Assembly: GCA_026413225.1 (NCBI GenBank)
Contig: CM048553.1
Span: 116,814,690-116,878,689 of the forward strand
Source: Otis tarda
Taxonomy: Eukaryota > Chordata > Aves > Otidiformes > Otididae
Direction: 5' to 3'
Length of the DNA stretch: 64,000 nt
Shown in pieces: positions 60,183 through 64,000 of this stretch (position 1 is the first letter of the stretch; every line of letters starts with the position of its first letter). The position numbers and the translations under genes are program-made. The notes beneath the pieces were generated by a model. The model searched no databases. It worked only from the letters and a program-made list of their open reading frames with translations, and was not told where the DNA came from.

Positions 60183-60555
60183 GTTCGTCTTCTCCACGTC
60201 ACATATTCCAAGAGCGGGTTTGCTTGGCTGCACCCCTCGCCTGGTGGTGATACGCATGTCCAATATCGTCTCTGGGCCCCTCTGTTTTTCTGGCCTGGGT
60301 CTGGGCACATACGTAGGGGTAAGGCTAAATTTTGCAGAATCAGCTCTGCATTCAGGTTCGTGGGAAAATAGGAGGAAAAAACAGGAAGCTTCCAGTCCTG
60401 TGGCTTGACTGGCTTGTAAGGTAAGGGAATCATCTTGCAGGAAAACAGGAAGACTCCAGTCCTATGGTTTGACTGATGTACCATTGTTTAGGTGATGGTT
60501 TGACGCTTCTACAATGTTGAGACAAACATTCGACACAGTCTCTCACAAGTTGTCA

Positions 60556-60559
60556 TAGT
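60556..60559. repeat. Probable target-site duplication TAGT, right copy
   Basis: Right partner of 59831-59834, with the same uncertainty. Confidence 0.55.
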
Positions 60560-63500
60560 TTCAATCAATAACATTAAGACAACTTCTATGTAAAACTTTC
60601 TAATAGGTATGAAAATACTTCATTTCTTCATAAAAAAAAACCCTTTTAAATATTAACTATGATTTCTTATAAATGTTTTCAAAGACATATATGTAGAATT
60701 CAAAGACAGAGGCTTGAATTTTAAGACAGAGGCTTGAATTTTATGTCCGTACAGAATATGAACATAATCTCTCTATAAATCATCAGTAAAAAAAAACTCT
60801 TATTTTTTGACCCAATTTTAATATTATTTGAATGGAAAACATAGCAGTAATAGTACAAAAAAGAAACTACGTCTGAGAATGTGGCAGCTAGAAACCTGAT
60901 ATACTATAATAATAAATTTAATAAAATCCATATACATACAGCCATTTATCTTGTAGGCTTTTTGTTGGTTTTCTTATTTCTGTTTCTTTTTTTTTTTAAT
61001 AAAGGCATATTGTTTCACTCAGTTGAGTGAAATCCTATGGGAATTTAATCATATAATATAGCTTGAGTTACTGATATTATATAGTACTAGTAGACTATAA
61101 TCATATTATCAGGCCACTAGAAGACACTCCCCCCTTCCCCCCCTTCCTGACTGAATACTAGAAGTGAACTACTGCAATAAATCACCTTTTCTCAGTATAG
61201 CAAAACAAATACATATGAGGTCAAATGTATCATAGCAAATGCCATTAAAAAATGGTAGCTTACTCGTGATATATGACAATTGTATATCTTACCAACTTCA
61301 GTATTACTTCGTTTACTTTGTCTTTATAAAAATATAAGCATTTGATTAAGATCTTGAGAGTTTTTAATGGAAATTTTCTCTTTGTTCACTCTCTTCTTAA
61401 TATTCTCACTCTCTCCCCCAACACTTACTATCAGTGCATTGCGACCATTTTAAACTACCAATATGGCACATGTTGGGACACATGCAAAGGCAGAAGGCAA
61501 GTTAACTTTTCTGTTTGGTACAGGAAGAGAAGACATAATGACCATAGCCAATGTTCACTGGTCATAAAATAAGCCCTGGTAGCCTTAACTGCAGTGAGGG
61601 AGATCAGTTAGAAAGGACAACACATTTCAGACTCAATAGTCTTTTTATTTTACCTCTTTTGTCTCTATGGCTTCAGAATGTCCTCAGGTAACATGAGTGG
61701 CTCTCAGCTGCAATTAGGACTAAAATGTAAGAGAGAAATCCAGTCACTTAACTGAAGCCATTTAGATTTAGACCAAGCTGGTTAGGCTAAGTTAGACTAG
61801 ATTAAAGTCACAATCTCTCTCGAGATACTTGTGGGATCTCTGTGGATTACTGAGGGAATCTACACATCTAGTTAACATGAGCTTAGCCCAGTTTTGGCAT
61901 CTAAATTTAGACAAATGTCATCTAACCTGAGCTATTGTATTCAAACAAAAGATGAATATTTCTTTTATTTTATAAAGATGGGAACTGAGCATTCAAGGAT
62001 ATAATTAAATATAAAAGTATTCTGCTACCAGTATATAGTTCTATGTGATTAAATATTCAAGTAGAACAACATGAACTTTCCATTTTATTGTTATGTTTTA
62101 TTGTAGTCAACATAGAATAGCTATTTTCTTATGGAAGGGCTTTCAAAAGGCTTGATAACTTCGTATAGGTTTTCCAAATGTAGCCCTAGCCATAGCCTTA
62201 CTGAAAACAGTTTGATCTGTATAGATTGTTTTTGCAGATTGTATCCTCCTTTTATATTTTCAGTTCACATACAACAGGAATCTGAATATTTCAAGCAGGT
62301 CTTGTTAAAACACACTTATTTTGCTTATGCGAAATTACCTTGGAGTAGGGGAAAAAACTTGAAGAGAGAATTATAAAAATTATTTTTAGAAATCAGATTA
62401 AAGTGAACATATATGGTCTGCAAGGTGTAAGATTTAAACATTGTCTCTCTAGCTAATTATCTAATACTTCCTTTTGCAGCAAATATGTATGTAAGTGCAC
62501 TATATGAAACAGTAAGTTACATAGCTTGGAGATCTAGCATTAAGTTCCTTTTTAGAAAATACGAACACATACACACAAAAAAAATCCTCTAAGCACACTG
62601 AAAGATACTGCCTCATCCTGTAAAGCCCTATCTATTTCATTTTACTGTGATAGATGCAATAAACTCTATGAGCCAGGTTAATTTGATGCAAACAAATTGA
62701 TAGTCATCATAGAGCCATCAGAGTTGAAATATGCAATTGGTGGTTAGTAATTTCATGCACCTGTCAGAAAAATTAATCTAAAATGTGAATTCAAATATTA
62801 CAAAAATGTATCATCTCTAAAACAAAGAACAGTTCATATCTAAGATATCCTTAAGTACTGAATAACTCCTGCTTTCTACTGAGAGGCATTAGAATGCTTT
62901 TAAATATAAAAACATGATGTGATGATGTGGTGCCATATATTATCAAAGTAGTTCTCCCCACCATTACCCAAGGTTCTATACACATAAATTTTAGTTGTTG
63001 ACAAGATTTCTGCATATGAACATGTCCTGTGTTCTTGTTGAAGAATTTAACCCTAAAAAGTTTTATGCTCCTTATGATATTCCTAGTTGATGATAACACA
63101 ATCATGTTAGCTACATCCAAATCATACGCTGAATAAATGCCAGTGTTTGAAGAGTGTGCTCTGCAGTAGAGAGTATAAGGTTTATTTCTGAAAAAAAAAT
63201 ATATATAATTATCCAATCATGAAAGGTATGTGTGTAGCATGCAGTATCTAGTGACATAATTATTCCTGAATGTTTCAAGATCTTTCAACATTTTTACTTT
63301 TATTTTTCACAGCTATTTGTATAGAATAAAGGGGTTTTTAAGTGTATGTATAAATTAAAAAAAAAACAAAACAATGTTTTGGTCTGACAGACAAAAGATT
63401 TACTGATCAGAAAAATAAATTGCCACCAAACAGATTTTTTTTCAATGGTTGCTGGTTAAGTAATAGCTAAAATATAATTTAATTTGGGCACTGTAGGGTG

Positions 63501-64000
63501 GGTAACAATGAAGACAAAAGAAGTCATAAGGAAGTAGTGTCCTTGGGCAGGAGGTATGTTGCTGAGTATTGATCTCATTTGTATGGTCTGCCATTAAATA
63601 TCCCTCAGGAAGTGAACCTGAAAGCAATGTAATCAAGTCCGAATAGCTTCTATTCATGCAAACTATACAGATTAATAACTCATCTGTGAAGAGAATCCCA
63701 TATTAAGTCATGGACCTATTTTGCCTCCAAAAGCAGAGAGAAAAGGTAATCATACGATGTCTCAAACTAGAAAGTCAGCAACATGAGTACAGCTTACTGC
63801 TCTATACGTCATTAATATTGAGCATTCATGACATCTGCATGCCATTCTAGAGCTAGGAAGTCATTAAACATGGATTAGAAAGAAACCTGCACAAAATTCA
63901 GGTTGTGTTGATTGGAAAAGCAAACAGATGGCCTTGGTATTATTCAAATTAAAGATCTATGTTTAACAAGTTTCCATGTGAATCATAACTTTGAGAAACT
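60560..64000. other. AT-rich non-coding DNA, no gene seen
   Basis: No transposon, exon or RNA gene recognised up to the window end. A C-rich patch (CCCCCCTTCC) lies at about 61130-61146, and a perfect 20-bp tandem duplication lies at 60703-60742. Confidence 0.55.
60703..60742. repeat. Perfect 20-bp tandem duplication
   Basis: Two identical adjacent units AAGACAGAGGCTTGAATTTT. Identity suggests a recent event. Confidence 0.93.

Larger units (their letters stand above)
59835..60555 (-). mobile_element. Solo LTR of an avian ERV, minus strand
   Basis: A GC- and CpG-rich block stands out sharply from AT-rich flanks. Read on the minus strand it starts TGACAACTTGTGAGAG and ends GGAGCGTGATACA, giving TG...CA ends and a 4-bp direct repeat (TAGT at 59831-59834 and 60556-60559). 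A minus-strand TATA-like GATAAAAGG (60174-60182) lies before an AATAAA (60009-60014), the correct order for U3-R-U5. An alternative placement, 59837-60547, has a 5-bp repeat AGTTG but would end in TA rather than CA. The family is not one I can name. With a 4-bp duplication it would be ERV1-like. No viral genes are attached. Confidence 0.8.

Noticed and set aside
60129..60484. Open frames of 71-106 codons on both strands near 60.2 kb
   Set aside because: They fall within the minus-strand solo LTR, have no domains and are explained by its higher GC content.

Overview
The window looks like bird nuclear DNA: a long, AT-rich, gene-poor stretch (intergenic or deep-intronic) from a non-coding part of a chromosome. 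The main evidence is ten CR1 LINE fragments, several ending in the CR1-type 3' octamer repeat (ATTCTATG)n, plus avian-type solo LTRs and worn MIR-like SINEs. I found no host exon, no rRNA or intact tRNA gene, no CRISPR array, and no prokaryotic-style operon. The only open frames with recognisable protein content are CR1 reverse transcriptase remnants.

Layout: 1-4.75 kb is plain AT-rich DNA. An old CR1 (minus) lies at 4.75-5.9 kb. From 5.9 to 14.5 kb the DNA is unique, with a triple 11-bp tandem repeat and the first copy of a duplicated block (about 11.71-11.88 kb). A MIR-like SINE (14.56-14.70 kb) is followed by a young CR1 (15.08-15.72 kb) and the second copy of the duplicated block (16.07-16.27 kb). 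From 16.3 to 28.9 kb the DNA is unique, with simple repeats, a second MIR-like piece and a short CR1 tail at 24.5 kb. A plus-strand CR1 fragment lies at 28.9-29.5 kb. At 34.1-35.7 kb a solo LTR, with a 5-bp target-site duplication, is split by a 1.19-kb CR1.

From 35.7 to 41.4 kb the DNA is nearly repeat-free and has the feel of conserved non-coding sequence. An ancient CR1-L-like fragment (41.5-41.8 kb) abuts a GC-rich block of unknown identity (41.8-42.7 kb). A 1157-bp solo LTR with a perfect 5-bp target-site duplication lies at 47.8-48.95 kb. A hexanucleotide (CTTTTT)n array and pyrimidine-rich DNA fill 54.7-55.0 kb. CR1 pieces lie at 56.4 kb and, as a head-to-tail pair, at 57.4-59.6 kb. 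A third solo LTR (minus strand) lies at 59.8-60.6 kb. The last 3.4 kb is AT-rich and featureless apart from a 20-bp tandem duplication.

No genes work together here. The content is a record of retrotransposon insertion, nesting and decay. The strongest observations are three solo LTRs whose ends can be set to the base (one with two possible placements), a CR1 nested inside one of them, and a duplicated ~150-bp block about 4.4 kb apart that matches no family I can name. I did not find a convincing new biological system. Family assignments rest on recognition of consensus-like sequence, not on a database search.
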